Shown piece after piece: positions 16,654-25,161 of a stretch of DNA of 53,439 bases (the stretch's first letter is position 1; each line of letters opens with the position of its first letter). The stretch spans positions 1 through 53,439 of the forward strand of contig CAZRSF010000041.1 of NCBI GenBank assembly GCA_964602655.1, in the 5' to 3' direction. Under the pieces are notes generated by a model that saw only the letters and a program-made list of their open reading frames with translations, was not told the origin of the DNA and ran no database searches. This DNA comes from Moduliflexus sp964602655 (GTDB lineage Bacteria; Moduliflexota; Moduliflexia; Moduliflexales; Moduliflexaceae). The translations under genes were made by a program, and so were the position numbers.

Positions 16654-17069
16654 AACGGGCGTATGTGGATTCATGTATCTGGATTACCCGTTTTGAGGGG
16701 AAAGCTGTTTATAAGCATCTTATTCAAGCGAAATTAGATGCTCTTGCAGAGGCAGAATGGGAGTTTTGTATTTCTGAAGTCGTGTCCCTTGAGGTCTTGA
16801 TCAAACCATTACGACTGAGCGCATTGGAAGAGGCTCAGAAAATTCGCGTGTTTTTGGAAACGATGCGCCAATTAAAAAATTATGCAGGCGTATTCGCAGA
16901 CGCCTTGCGCATCGCACAGAGCGAAAATCTTAAAGCGATGGATGCGATTCATGTCGCTCTCGCGCAGCATCATCAATGCGAATTATTTGTCTCAAGCGAT
17001 CCGCATTTTCGGTCGCTGAAAACCATTCGCCCGTATTGGATCGATTTGAGCGGTTCCACATTGAAATAA
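16650..17069 (+). CDS. PIN-domain ribonuclease toxin (VapC-like)
   Basis: This 139-residue protein has the PIN-domain acidic residues in order: Asp in AYVDSCIWI (residue 6 or 7), Glu in SEVVSLEVL, Asp in LKAMDAIHVALA and Asp in FVSSDPHF. PIN toxins cut RNA, often tRNA or rRNA, and are held inactive by the antitoxin encoded upstream. The gene is complete and coupled to the 81-residue antitoxin. It follows the STAND gene closely on the same strand, forming part of a defence-like cluster. Confidence 0.88.
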   Translation: MKRAYVDSCIWITRFEGKAVYKHLIQAKLDALAEAEWEFCISEVVSLEVLIKPLRLSALEEAQKIRVFLETMRQLKNYAGVFADALRIAQSENLKAMDAIHVALAQHHQCELFVSSDPHFRSLKTIRPYWIDLSGSTLK

Positions 17070-17082
17070 TTTGAGGTAAAAT

Positions 17083-17346
17083 ATGCACGTAGAAACGATT
17101 CCATTAACGATTCGCCTGCCACAGCCGGAAGTCGCATTTCTTGAACGATACGCGGCGCGGCATCGGTTCAGCATTTCAGAGATTATAGACATCTATATCA
17201 AGCAATTGCAGGTTGCGGAGCAGTTGTTCGCTTCTGCGAAAGAGGCCGAAATCGAGGCAGAATTACAACAACACGCAGGGGTCATTCCGCCCGATATTGA
17301 CGTGCGGCAAGAATATTACGATTATCTTGAGGAGAAGCATACATGA
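17083..17346 (+). CDS. Antitoxin-like protein (DUF6364-like)
   Basis: This 87-residue protein has TIRLPQPEVAFLERYAARHRFSISEIID, a ribbon-helix-helix-like pattern seen in DUF6364-type antitoxins, then an acidic helix (ASAKEAEIEAELQQH) and an acidic C-terminus that would wrap a PIN toxin. Its stop overlaps the next ATG by four bases. The antitoxin looks intact although its toxin partner does not. Confidence 0.75.
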   Translation: MHVETIPLTIRLPQPEVAFLERYAARHRFSISEIIDIYIKQLQVAEQLFASAKEAEIEAELQQHAGVIPPDIDVRQEYYDYLEEKHT

Positions 17347-17588
17347 AGATTATGCTGGATGTGAACGTGCTGATTGATTATCTTCAAAAACGCGAATCGC
17401 ATTATCATTATTCTTCATTGGCCATAAAAGCCGTGCTGCAAGAGGCGGCAATCGGGTTTATTCCGGCGCTGGCGGAATCCTCAGGTTGTGATTATATCGT
17501 CACTCGCAATGTGCCTGATTTTAAGCATTCGCCGATTCCTGCGATCACGCCGGAAGAGTTTATCAGAAAATACGCACTGCTGCCATAG
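17343..17588 (+). pseudogene. PIN-domain toxin with central deletion
   Basis: The 81-residue frame starts like a PIN toxin (MKIMLDVNVLIDYLQKRESH) and ends like one (CDYIVTRNVPDFKHSPIPAI, TPEEFIRKY). The family is normally about 135 residues. The middle, expected to carry the second and third acidic catalytic residues and several helices, is missing between FIPALAES and SGCDYIV. An in-frame deletion of roughly 50-55 codons is the simplest explanation. It is still coupled to an apparently intact antitoxin. It is unlikely to be an active nuclease but might still bind the antitoxin. Confidence 0.75.
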
Positions 17589-17598
17589 GAAACCTTAT

Positions 17599-18495
17599 AT
17601 GAAAACATTATCATTCAAAAAAATTGACGCCTTTGCCACAGACCATTCTTCCGGCAACCCTGCCGGAGTCGTCTATTTACAAGAGAAAGACGAGCTTTCC
17701 GAAGAGGAGATGCTGCGCATCGCCCGCGAATTGAAAGGCTTTGTCAGCGAAGTCGGCTACGTGCGGCAGGTTGAGCGCGACGCCTTCGATTTGCGCTATT
17801 ATTCGTCGGAGCGGGAAGTCGAATTTTGCGGCCACGCCACCATCGCGATCATGTACGATTCAATCAAACAGCGCGATGAATTGCTTCAGCAGCCGTTCGT
17901 CAATATCAGCACATCGAAGGCGCGGCTGTTGGTTGAAAATCGCATTCCACAGGAAAACGCGGTCTATATTTCCGCGCCGGAACCGAATCTCTTTCGCTGT
18001 TCGATTGAAAACACAACGCTGGCCGCCGCGTTGCGCATGTCGCCGGATGTCATCAGCGATACACTGCCGCTTGCCATTATTCACGCCGGTCTGCAAACGC
18101 TGATCGTGCCGGTCAACAACCTGCAAGCCACGCTTTCGATTCGCCCGGATTTGGAAGAACTCAAACAGTTTTGCTTGAATCATGCGCTCGATATTATCAC
18201 GGTGTTTACCAACGATGTGGCCGATACCGCGAATGCGTACCGTACCCGCGTCTTTGCGCCGACGTTCGGCTACCTCGAAGACCCCGCCACCGGCTCCGGC
18301 AACGCGGCGTTGGGGTATTATCTCTTGAAGCAGCAGCAATGGGACGGTCATCCGATTTCATTAGAGCAAAACGGCCTGCGCGAGCAGCCGAATCTTGTGA
18401 AATTATTGGCGAAGCCGGACGGCAATCAGGAACAGCGCGTCTGGTTCGGCGGCGGCGCGATTGTGCGCATTCAAGGGGAATATTGTCTTTCATAA
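17599..18495 (+). CDS. PhzF family isomerase-like protein
   Basis: This 298-residue protein matches the PhzF/YddE fold: KKIDAFATDHSSGNPAGVV at the start, SEVGYV with the catalytic Glu, EFCGHATIA, and DPATGSGNAALGYYLL in the second half. PhzF itself isomerises trans-2,3-dihydro-3-hydroxyanthranilate in phenazine synthesis; most relatives have unknown substrates. No phenazine genes are nearby. The start at 17599 is chosen because the longer frame from 17488 overlaps the PIN remnant in another frame. Confidence 0.88.
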   Translation: MKTLSFKKIDAFATDHSSGNPAGVVYLQEKDELSEEEMLRIARELKGFVSEVGYVRQVERDAFDLRYYSSEREVEFCGHATIAIMYDSIKQRDELLQQPFVNISTSKARLLVENRIPQENAVYISAPEPNLFRCSIENTTLAAALRMSPDVISDTLPLAIIHAGLQTLIVPVNNLQATLSIRPDLEELKQFCLNHALDIITVFTNDVADTANAYRTRVFAPTFGYLEDPATGSGNAALGYYLLKQQQWDGHPISLEQNGLREQPNLVKLLAKPDGNQEQRVWFGGGAIVRIQGEYCLS

Positions 18496-18517
18496 GTCTT
18501 CAAACGAAGTTTTGACC

Positions 18518-18536
18518 GCAAAAGCTGCGCTTTTGC
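18518..18536. terminator. Short hairpin after PhzF gene
   Basis: GCAAAAGC, loop TGC, GCTTTTGC: a perfect 8-base-arm hairpin 22 bases past the PhzF gene stop. No T run follows, so termination is only possible. The GCCAAAGC/GCTTTGGC hairpin at 33443-33460 has a similar setting. Confidence 0.45.
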
Positions 18537-18588
18537 ACTCCTTTTGCGGCGTCAACAGTCACGAATAATGCTGTAAGACAGGATTTAC

Positions 18589-19401
18589 ATGATTGACATG
18601 CTAAAAAACGCAATGAAATCGCTGTTGATTCATTCTATTAAACGCTGGCCTTCCCCTTCTATTTACCATACATTGCAAAAAGCGTATCATAAGACGTTTC
18701 TTGCGGTGTGGTATTTTGGCACGACGCATTATTGCCCGATCTGCAAAAGCCGTCTACGCAAATTTCTGACGACCGGAACGCCGCCGCATTTGCGCGTGAA
18801 TACGATGTGTCCGGTCTGCGCGTCTGAAAAGAGGCATCGGTTAATCTGGCTCTTTTTGCGCCATGAGACCAATCTGTTCTCGTTGCCGAAAAAACGAATG
18901 CTGCACGTCGCGCCGGAATTTTGTTTCGAAGAGACGTTTTCACAGCACCCCGCGATTGAGTATGTCAGCGTTGATTTATGCTCGCCTTCCGCCATGCTGA
19001 AGATGGATGTGACCGACATGTATTTTGCCGACAATACGTTTGATGCCATGTACGCCTCGCATATTTTGGAACATATCGAAGATGACAGGAAAGCGATGCA
19101 GGAACTCTATCGCGTGTTGAAACCGGGCGGCTGGGCGATTCTGCAAGTGCCTATCGAGCCGGAGAGAGAAACGACTTATGAAGACCCGAAGATTCTCAGC
19201 CCGGCAGAGCGGGAACGAGCATTCGGCCAGTCAGACCACGTTCGCATTTATGGCAAGGATTATTATGAACGCCTACAGGCCGCTGGTTTTCAGGTGCACC
19301 AAACACGTATCCCTGAACAAGCCGACGCTGCGTTCATTCATAAATTCGGGCTGGATCAAGACGAAACGATCACGTTTTGCATCAAAAATACGAGGAGTTA
19401 A
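18589..19401 (+). CDS. SAM-dependent methyltransferase with zinc-ribbon-like N-terminus
   Basis: This 270-residue protein has two CxxC pairs (CPICKSRL and CPVCASEKRHR) at about 45-85, which would bind zinc. A class I methyltransferase domain follows, with MLHVAPE, YVSVDLCSPSA, ADNTFDAMYASHILEHIED and YRVLKPGGWAILQVPI. This combination is typical of methyltransferases acting on sugars or lipids in surface polymers, but the acceptor cannot be deduced. It ends three bases before the start of the methyltransferase-Mrr gene, so the two are probably co-transcribed. Confidence 0.82.
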   Translation: MIDMLKNAMKSLLIHSIKRWPSPSIYHTLQKAYHKTFLAVWYFGTTHYCPICKSRLRKFLTTGTPPHLRVNTMCPVCASEKRHRLIWLFLRHETNLFSLPKKRMLHVAPEFCFEETFSQHPAIEYVSVDLCSPSAMLKMDVTDMYFADNTFDAMYASHILEHIEDDRKAMQELYRVLKPGGWAILQVPIEPERETTYEDPKILSPAERERAFGQSDHVRIYGKDYYERLQAAGFQVHQTRIPEQADAAFIHKFGLDQDETITFCIKNTRS

Positions 19402-19404
19402 GAC

Positions 19405-21024
19405 ATGACCGACTGGAAAAATCGTTTGTATTATGGCGACAATCTGCCGATTTTGAAAGAATATCTCGCCGCTGAACAGGTTGATCTGATTTATCTCGAT
19501 CCGCCGTTCAACTCGAATCGCAGCTATAACGTGCTGTTCAAGGACGAAAGCGGACAGGATTCTGAAGCACAAATCACGGCGTTCGAAGATACCTGGCATT
19601 GGAATCGAGCGGCGGAAGATACCTATCACGAACTCGTCACGAATTCGCCGCCGCGCATCGCCATGATGATCGGCACGCTTAAGGAAGCTATCGGCAGAAA
19701 CCAGATGATGGCATATCTCGTGATGATGACGATCCGCCTCGTCGAACTCTATCGCGTCTTAAAACCGACCGGCAGCCTGTATCTCCATTGCGATCCGACC
19801 GCAAGCCATTATCTGAAAATCGTGCTGGATACGATTTTCGGCACGGAATGTTTTCGGAATGAAATCACCTGGAAACGCTTCAATTTCCATGCCGACGCGA
19901 AACGATTCGGGCGCGTGACGGATCGCATTCTGTTTTACACAAAAAGCGATGACTATACGTTCAATTCGATTTCAACGGCATTTTCAAATGAATATATCAC
20001 AAATAAGTTTACGCATTATGATGAAGAGGGCAGGCGGTATCGTCTCGATAATCTGAACCCTCCCGGAGGCAGAGGCCCGGTGTATGAATTTCACGGCGTA
20101 ACCAAAGCATGGCGCTATTCCAAAGAAAACATGCTACGCTTAGAGGCCGAAGGGCGCATTCATACCGGCAGCAAGGTCGCGCAACTCAAGCGTTATCTTG
20201 ATGAATTAGAGGGCGCAACCGTTCATGAATTGTGGGATGATATTCCCTCAATTAATTCGCAGGCCAAAGAGCGGCTCGGCTATCCGACGCAAAAACCGGT
20301 TTCGCTCTTAGAACGGATTCTCAGCGCCAGCAGCAACGAAGACGATCTCGTGCTTGACCCGTTCTGCGGCTGCGGCACGACGATTCACGCCGCACAGAAA
20401 TTAAAACGTCGCTGGATCGGCATTGACATCACGCATTTGGCCATCGCACTGCAAAAATATCGCCTGAAAGACGCCTTCAATCTGATGGAAAAGGCCGACT
20501 ACGCCCTCATCGGCGAGCCGCAGGACGTGGCGGCGGCGCGGCAGTTAGCGCAGGATGACCGCTATCAATTCCAGTGGTGGGCGCTCTCGCTGATTCAGGC
20601 GCAGCCCGTGAAAGGCCAACTCGGCAGCAAAACCGGCAAAAAGGGAAAAGATGAAGGCATTGACGGCGTGATCACGTTCCTCGACGACCCGAAACGCAAG
20701 CCGCAAAAGCTATTAGTGCAGGTGAAAAGCGGGAAAGTCAAAAGCGGCGACATCCGCGATCTCGTTGGCGCTGTCGAGCGCGAACAGGCTGCCATCGGCG
20801 TCTTTCTGACGCTCGAACCGCCGACAAAGGACATGGAAAAAGAAGCCATCGCCGCCGGAACGTATCATTCGACCGTCTGGAACAAAAGTTTCCCGAAAAT
20901 TCAGATTCTGACGATAGAAGACATCTTCAATGGCGCAACCGTGAAGATGCCGCCGAGCGCCAGCACCTACAAAAAGGCGCAGCGCGAGACCGTCCGCGAC
21001 GCTGAACAGGGCGAATTCATCTAA
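19405..21024 (+). CDS. Fused DNA methyltransferase and Mrr-like restriction domain, copy 1
   Basis: This 539-residue enzyme has the beta-class amino-methyltransferase order: catalytic DPPF (32-35) first, a variable recognition region at about 155-290, then the SAM motif LDPFCGCGTT near 317. The chain continues with a domain that has DEGIDGVI and, about 20 residues on, LLVQVKSGK, the D-x(n)-QxK arrangement of Mrr-type PD-(D/E)xK nucleases. One chain may therefore methylate and cut DNA, like a type IIG enzyme, or the second domain may sense modified DNA. A paralogue with the same layout is at 31794. It is followed 12 bases later by a zinc-ribbon nuclease-like gene. Confidence 0.88.
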   Translation: MTDWKNRLYYGDNLPILKEYLAAEQVDLIYLDPPFNSNRSYNVLFKDESGQDSEAQITAFEDTWHWNRAAEDTYHELVTNSPPRIAMMIGTLKEAIGRNQMMAYLVMMTIRLVELYRVLKPTGSLYLHCDPTASHYLKIVLDTIFGTECFRNEITWKRFNFHADAKRFGRVTDRILFYTKSDDYTFNSISTAFSNEYITNKFTHYDEEGRRYRLDNLNPPGGRGPVYEFHGVTKAWRYSKENMLRLEAEGRIHTGSKVAQLKRYLDELEGATVHELWDDIPSINSQAKERLGYPTQKPVSLLERILSASSNEDDLVLDPFCGCGTTIHAAQKLKRRWIGIDITHLAIALQKYRLKDAFNLMEKADYALIGEPQDVAAARQLAQDDRYQFQWWALSLIQAQPVKGQLGSKTGKKGKDEGIDGVITFLDDPKRKPQKLLVQVKSGKVKSGDIRDLVGAVEREQAAIGVFLTLEPPTKDMEKEAIAAGTYHSTVWNKSFPKIQILTIEDIFNGATVKMPPSASTYKKAQRETVRDAEQGEFI

Positions 21025-21036
21025 ATAAAAGGAGAC

Positions 21037-22041
21037 ATGACAAACATGGCAATTCTCTATTGTACGAATGCCGAATGTAGGCATGTGCAGGAAATTCCGA
21101 ACGAACATATCGGCAAAGCGATGACATGCCCGAATTGCAAACGGAATGGCGCAAAAGCCTATCAGACCGTCGAATTTATTCAAAAACTTTTGCTTGCATA
21201 CAATACCGCAAGCAAAGAACTCCGTAAATTCCAACAGCAAGCTCCGCTCCAATCTTCGCCGGTGACAGCGCATAATCCTATTGTTTTGCAACGCATTGAT
21301 ATTTTTAATACCTCGCTCATGAGTCAACGCGCTCAATATGCGCCGATTGTCAAATGGTTCGAAAGCCGACAGATTCAAATCGAAATCAATGAAAAAGCAG
21401 TGGATACGACCGGATTTTTCGATGAAATCGCCTTGCATTTAGGTCAGAATTACGACCTCTTGCAAAAAGTCGGCGAAACGATCAAACGCTCCAAAGACAA
21501 AGGCTATGTCACGATCAATCTCAATAAATACAGTCAAAAAGACGCAGAAGCCATCAAAAAATTCTGTAAAGAGTTATACGATTACTCGTTTCTCACGAAA
21601 TATTATTACAACAAAGAACAGAAACGCGCGCATCTGACCTTGCAGACCGCCTCATCGGTTGTGAATTTTTTTAATGGCGAATGGGTCGAGTGGTTTGTCT
21701 TCATCAAACTGCTGAAATTCTTCTATGAAAAACAGACCCGCTTTTCGTGTGTGCGAAATTCTGTCGCCAAGTTCCCGAACGAGGATAAGCATGAATTAGA
21801 CGTGTTCTTTCTCATTAACGACACCATGCCAGTGTGTATCGAATGTAAATCCGGCGAGTTCAGGCCATATTTGGAAAAATACGGGAAATTACGTCAGCGA
21901 TTGAATATTCCGAAAGCGAATTTTTTATTGCTTGTGCTTGGCTTGAGCGAAGAACAGGCTCAAGGATTGACCAGTATGTATAATGTGACACTTGTGAATG
22001 AAACGATGTTAGAAAAGCAGGTGTCGGCGCTATTGACATAA
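21037..22041 (+). CDS. Zinc-ribbon protein with Card1/DUF1887-like nuclease motif
   Basis: This 334-residue protein begins with a zinc ribbon (C-x4-C ... C-x2-C within residues 8-38). A central region of about 200 residues follows. The C-terminal part has VNFFNGEWVEWFVFIKL, HELDVFF and CIECKSGEF, the order and spacing of the DUF1887/Card1-type PD-(D/E)xK nuclease (Asp near 254, E-x-K near 270). Card1 itself has a CARF domain for cyclic oligoadenylate; none is visible here. Close placement after the methyltransferase-Mrr gene suggests they act together. Start at 21037 or 21046 is undecided: the GGAG is 2 or 11 bases away. Function is inferred only from motifs. Confidence 0.7.
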   Translation: MTNMAILYCTNAECRHVQEIPNEHIGKAMTCPNCKRNGAKAYQTVEFIQKLLLAYNTASKELRKFQQQAPLQSSPVTAHNPIVLQRIDIFNTSLMSQRAQYAPIVKWFESRQIQIEINEKAVDTTGFFDEIALHLGQNYDLLQKVGETIKRSKDKGYVTINLNKYSQKDAEAIKKFCKELYDYSFLTKYYYNKEQKRAHLTLQTASSVVNFFNGEWVEWFVFIKLLKFFYEKQTRFSCVRNSVAKFPNEDKHELDVFFLINDTMPVCIECKSGEFRPYLEKYGKLRQRLNIPKANFLLLVLGLSEEQAQGLTSMYNVTLVNETMLEKQVSALLT

Positions 22042-22058
22042 ACGAAGAGGAAACCAAA

Positions 22059-25000
22059 ATGTCACACACTGTTACGCACATTCAACTGTTTTTACAACCC
22101 CGCATCCGCGATGTCGAGAGCGAAAAGGTCGCGGAGAGCGCGGCGAAATATCTTGGAATTCAGACCGGGCGCGTCAAGAGCGCGAAGGTGTTCTCGGTCT
22201 TATACGACCTTCCGGCGCAGCCGATGCGCGACTTCGCCAATCTCTGCCTGAAAGACGCCGTGATCAACGAGGTCAAAATCAACGAATTTTACCATGATTC
22301 CGCGTTCGGCGCATTCATCACGGTCGCGAAACTGCCCGGCGTCACCGATGACGAGGGGACATCCGCGCAGAAATCGCTCGCCGATTTCCTGAACGTCTCG
22401 CTTGACACGAACACGCAGCATATTTACACCAAAGAGGTGTTTTTGATCGAGCAGCCGCTCAACCGCGAGCAACTGCGGGCGATTGCCGAAAATCTGCTCG
22501 GCAATAAGCTGATCCATCATTTCGATTACGGCGTCTTTGCCGACGATGCCAGCGGCGCGGCGGCGCGGCGGGCGTTCGAATACGTGCCGGAAGTGCTGAT
22601 GCACACGCAGAACGAGGTCGAAACGGTGGATATTTTCGTCAGCGACGCCGAATTGATCGAACTTTCGAAAACGAAAGTGCTGTCGCTGAATCTGGAGGAA
22701 ATGAAGGCGATTCAGGCGTATTTCCGCGATCCGGCGGTGCAGGCCAAACGCAAGGCGGCAGGGCTGTCGGAATTGCCGACCGACTGCGAACTCGAAGTCC
22801 TCGCGCAAACATGGTCGGAGCATTGCAAACACAAAGAATTCAGCGCGGTCATTCGCTACGAAAACGCCGAAACCGGCGAGACGAAAGAGATTGATTCGCT
22901 CTTCGAAACCTACATTCGCGACACCACCGCCACCGTGCGCCAGCATCTCGAAGCGCGTGGGAATCGCTGGCTTGTGAAAGTATTTTCCGATAATGCGGGC
23001 GTCGTGCGTATCAACGATCAATCGCTCTTTGTCTGGAAAGTCGAAACGCACAACTCCCCCTCCGCGATTGACCCTTACGGCGGGGCGATTACCGGCATCG
23101 TCGGCAACAACCGCGATCCGCTCGGCACGGGCGTCGGCGGGGCGCGGCTGCTCTTCAATACGAACGTGCTCTGCTTCGGCTCGCCGTTCTACGAGAAGCC
23201 GCTGCTGACAGGCCAACTGCACCCGAAACGGATTTTCGACGGCGTGCGCAAAGGCATCGAGGACGGCGGCAACAAATCGGGCATTCCGACGGTCAACGGC
23301 GCGATTGTGTTCGACGACCGCTACGCCGGAAAACCGCTCGTCTATTGCGGCACGGGCGGCGTCATGCCTGCGGCGTACAACGGGCGCGATTCTTGGGAAA
23401 AGCCGATTGACGCAGGCGACCGCATCGTCATGGCGGGCGGGCGCGTCGGCAAAGACGGCATTCACGGCGCGACTTTTTCTTCCACTGAAATTGACGAGCA
23501 TTCGCCGCAATCCGCCGTGCAAATCGGCAGCCCGATCACGCAAAAGCTGATGTCCGATTTTCTCGAACGCGCCTGTCGCGTCGGATTAGTGAAATGCAGC
23601 ACGGACAACGGCGCGGGTGGCCTGTCGTCGTCTATCGGCGAACTCGCGCAAATCAGCGGCGGCGCGATCATCAATTTGGAGCGCGTGCCGCTCAAATACG
23701 CCGGATTGCGCCCCTGGGAAATTTTCGTCTCCGAATCGCAGGAGCGCATGACGCTCGTGGTCGAACCGGCGCAGCAAGACGCGCTCTTCAAGTTAGCGCG
23801 GGAAATGGAAGTCGAACTCTCCGAGATCGGCGAATTCACGTCAAATGGCCTGTTAGATGTGCGCTACGACAACCGCAATGTCGCCTGCCTCGACCTCGAA
23901 TTTTTGCATGAGGGCGTGCCGCGCAAATATCTCGAAGCGCGATGGGAAAAACCGGCCTTGCGCGAGCCGCAATTGCCGCAAAATCTCGATTACAACGACC
24001 TGCTCGTCCGCTTGCTCGGCAGCCTGAACATCTGCTCGCGGGAAAACGTCATCCGCCAGTACGACCACGAAGTCAAAGGCAAGACCGTGATCAAGCCGCT
24101 GATGGGCGCAAAAGGCGTCGCGCCGCAAGACGCGGCGGTGATGCGGCTCGGCTTCGATTCATTCGAAGGGATCGCGATTTCCAACGGCATTCTGCCGCGC
24201 TACGGCGATCTCGACGCCTATCAGATGTCCGCCGGTTCGTTCGATGAGGCGGTGCGGCAAATCATTTCGGTCGGCGGCAGCCTGCCGAATATCGCGGAAA
24301 ACACGAACCTTTTCTGGACGGTGAACGACAATTTCTGCGTCCCGGATTCGGTCTATGACGCCGCGAACAATCCCGACGGCAAGGTCAAACTCGCGAAACT
24401 CGTGCAGATGTGCGAGGCGTTGCGGGACATGGCGACGTTCTTCGACATTCCGCTCACGTCGGGCAAAGACAGCATGAAAAACGATTTCAAGGCGGACGGC
24501 CAGAAAATTTCCGTGCCGCCGACGATTCTCTATTCGATGGTCGCGAAAATCGAGGACGTGCGCCAGACCGTCACCAGCGAATTCAAGGCCGACGGCGACG
24601 CGGTCTATCTGCTCGGCGCAACCTACGACGAACTCGGCGGATCGGAATTTTATCGGCTCTTCGGCGAACTCGGCGCAAACGTGCCGGTTGTCCGCAAAGA
24701 TGCGGCGAAAGCGCTCTATCTCAAGGTCATGGAGGCGAACCGAAACCAGTTTATTGAATCAAGCCACGATCTGTCTGACGGCGGATTGGCGGTCGCAGTC
24801 GCGGAATGCGCGTTCGGAGGCGATTTCGGCGCGTCGCTCGATCTTGCGCCGCTCTGTCAAGCTCTCAGCGTTCCGGCAGTCCTCTTTGCGGAGTCGCATT
24901 CGCGCTTTCTCGTCACGGTGAGACCGGAGCGTCAGGCCGAATTCGAGGCGCATTTCGACGGCATGGCGACGCGGCTCGGTCGCGTGACAATGGAAACGAA

Positions 25001-25088
25001 TCTGAACATCGCAAACGGAACAGAACAACTTGTCAATCTCCCGGTCGAAACGCTGCTGAAGGCGTGGAAGAACGGTTTAACGCGGTAG
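22059..25088 (+). CDS. purL: Phosphoribosylformylglycinamidine synthase, PurS-like and PurL domains
   Basis: This 1009-residue enzyme converts FGAR to FGAM with ATP and ammonia from PurQ. The first 170 residues look like two tandem PurS-like units (HIQLFLQPRIRDVESEK and TKEVFLIEQPLNREQL). The PurL core follows with SEHCKHKEF, KVETHNSPSAIDPYGGA, FGSPFYEKP, STDNGAGGLSSS, SGKDSMKNDF and SSHDLSDGGLAVAV. The glutaminase is separate and encoded next (purQ). A ribosome-binding GAAGAGGAA precedes the ATG. The gene is uniformly GC-rich, unlike several inserted neighbours. Confidence 0.95.
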   Translation: MSHTVTHIQLFLQPRIRDVESEKVAESAAKYLGIQTGRVKSAKVFSVLYDLPAQPMRDFANLCLKDAVINEVKINEFYHDSAFGAFITVAKLPGVTDDEGTSAQKSLADFLNVSLDTNTQHIYTKEVFLIEQPLNREQLRAIAENLLGNKLIHHFDYGVFADDASGAAARRAFEYVPEVLMHTQNEVETVDIFVSDAELIELSKTKVLSLNLEEMKAIQAYFRDPAVQAKRKAAGLSELPTDCELEVLAQTWSEHCKHKEFSAVIRYENAETGETKEIDSLFETYIRDTTATVRQHLEARGNRWLVKVFSDNAGVVRINDQSLFVWKVETHNSPSAIDPYGGAITGIVGNNRDPLGTGVGGARLLFNTNVLCFGSPFYEKPLLTGQLHPKRIFDGVRKGIEDGGNKSGIPTVNGAIVFDDRYAGKPLVYCGTGGVMPAAYNGRDSWEKPIDAGDRIVMAGGRVGKDGIHGATFSSTEIDEHSPQSAVQIGSPITQKLMSDFLERACRVGLVKCSTDNGAGGLSSSIGELAQISGGAIINLERVPLKYAGLRPWEIFVSESQERMTLVVEPAQQDALFKLAREMEVELSEIGEFTSNGLLDVRYDNRNVACLDLEFLHEGVPRKYLEARWEKPALREPQLPQNLDYNDLLVRLLGSLNICSRENVIRQYDHEVKGKTVIKPLMGAKGVAPQDAAVMRLGFDSFEGIAISNGILPRYGDLDAYQMSAGSFDEAVRQIISVGGSLPNIAENTNLFWTVNDNFCVPDSVYDAANNPDGKVKLAKLVQMCEALRDMATFFDIPLTSGKDSMKNDFKADGQKISVPPTILYSMVAKIEDVRQTVTSEFKADGDAVYLLGATYDELGGSEFYRLFGELGANVPVVRKDAAKALYLKVMEANRNQFIESSHDLSDGGLAVAVAECAFGGDFGASLDLAPLCQALSVPAVLFAESHSRFLVTVRPERQAEFEAHFDGMATRLGRVTMETNLNIANGTEQLVNLPVETLLKAWKNGLTR

Positions 25089-25090
25089 AA

Positions 25091-25153
25091 CTACATGGAT
25101 GGGTTTAAGAAAGGATAAATCCTTATCATCCTTTCTTAAACCCATCCATGTAG
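25091..25153. terminator. Long perfect hairpin between purL and purQ
   Basis: Arms of 26 bases (25091-25116 and 25128-25153) are perfectly complementary around an 11-base loop, followed by TTTT. It begins two bases after the purL stop and ends eight bases before the purQ ATG, and no ribosome-binding sequence is seen between. It could terminate or attenuate transcription, stabilise the purL message or limit purQ translation. Confidence 0.8.
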
Positions 25154-25161
25154 TTTTCATT

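Noticed and set aside
21037..22041. CRISPR-associated Card1/Can2 nuclease
   Set aside because: No CARF domain, no cas genes and no repeat-spacer array are present; only the nuclease motif is shared.
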